Shown piece after piece: positions 5,890-6,199 of a DNA stretch of 6,199 bases (positions within the stretch are counted from its first letter, which is position 1; each line of letters opens with the position of its first letter). The stretch is taken from NCBI GenBank assembly GCA_910585655.1, contig CAJUFW010000191.1, positions 1 to 6,199 of the forward strand, given 5' to 3'. The position numbers and the translations under genes were made by a program. A model generated the notes under the pieces. It worked only from the letters and a program-made list of their open reading frames with translations. It searched no databases and was not told the origin of the DNA. The stretch is from an uncultured Lachnospiraceae bacterium. GTDB taxonomy: Bacteria; Bacillota_A; Clostridia; Lachnospirales; Lachnospiraceae.

Positions 5890-6199
5890 ATGAAAAAGAA
5901 AACAAATTTAGGAGCGGTATTAAGAAAGCTCCGGCGCTTCTTCCCCTTGTATTTGATGATGCTTCCGGGAGCTATCTATGTCATTATAAATAATTACATT
6001 CCGATGGCTGGGCTGCGGATTGCATTTAAACAATACAACTATGCGAAAGGGATTTCAGACAGTCCTTATATTGGCTTTAAAAATTTTGAATTTCTCTTTA
6101 AAACAAAAGAGGCCTGGGTAATCACAAGGAATACGCTTTGCTATAACGCAGTATTTATCGTATTGGGAACTATGCTGGCGATTGCAGTGGCTATTATGC
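5890..6199 (+). CDS. ABC transporter permease, LplB-like, 3' end missing
   Basis: Inner-membrane permease of the sugar importer that works with the lipoprotein at 4220. The frame is open from the ATG at 5890 to the window end, giving 103 residues with no stop. After a basic N-terminus (MKKKTNLGAVLRKLRRFF) comes the first membrane helix, PLYLMMLPGAIYVIINNYIP. The loop PMAGLRIAFKQYNY and the segment SPYIGFKNFEFLF are hallmarks of the LplB/YtcP-type polysaccharide permeases. The next segment, ITRNTLCYNAVFIVLGTMLA, enters the second helix of the binding-protein-dependent transport domain. About 200 more residues are expected. In related loci a second permease usually follows outside this range, and the ATPase is often encoded elsewhere; neither can be checked here. 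Confidence 0.93.
   Translation, partial: MKKKTNLGAVLRKLRRFFPLYLMMLPGAIYVIINNYIPMAGLRIAFKQYNYAKGISDSPYIGFKNFEFLFKTKEAWVITRNTLCYNAVFIVLGTMLAIAVAIM

Overview
The window looks like part of a carbohydrate-uptake locus from a Gram-positive anaerobe of the Bacillota, most likely Lachnospiraceae or a close relative. The basis is a YesM-type histidine kinase, a YesN-type AraC response regulator, an LplA-like lipoprotein and an LplB-like permease in one direction. Strong AGGAGG-like ribosome binding sites, moderate GC and purine-rich coding strands agree. The taxonomic call is an inference from gene families and style, with no marker gene present. Everything supported is on the + strand.

Layout. Bases 1-1137 are the 3' part of a membrane sensor histidine kinase whose 5' end lies outside the window. 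Bases 1142-2434 hold three closely packed gene remnants: a ThuA-like protein, a short-chain dehydrogenase/reductase (SDR), and a second, divergent SDR-like protein. Each keeps its ribosome binding site, a recognisable N-terminus and its natural C-terminus. Each also seems to have lost internal coding segments at two places, so each is broken into reading frames that no longer connect (the third has one in-frame and one out-of-frame lesion). Bases 2458-4053 are an intact 531-residue response regulator. An intergenic stretch (4054-4219) carries a dyad that may be a terminator or operator, and a perfect TATAAT box without a recognisable -35. Then come an intact solute-binding lipoprotein (4220-5788), a strong intercistronic hairpin (5807-5844), and the start of a sugar ABC permease (5890 to the window end).

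How it works together (inference). The kinase senses an extracellular cue and phosphorylates the YesN-type regulator. The regulator activates the weak-35 promoter at about 4154 and so turns on the binding protein and permeases. The hairpin between binding protein and permease would let the lipoprotein be made in excess. The three broken genes were probably the catabolic part of the same operon (ThuA-like plus two oxidoreductase-like proteins), inserted between the kinase and its regulator. They have decayed while sensing and transport were kept.

The most notable observation is this cluster of about six internal lesions in about 1.3 kb, confined to three adjacent genes and flanked by intact ones. 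No tRNA, rRNA, CRISPR array, insertion sequence or phage gene was seen. No gene-free stretch exceeds 300 bases.
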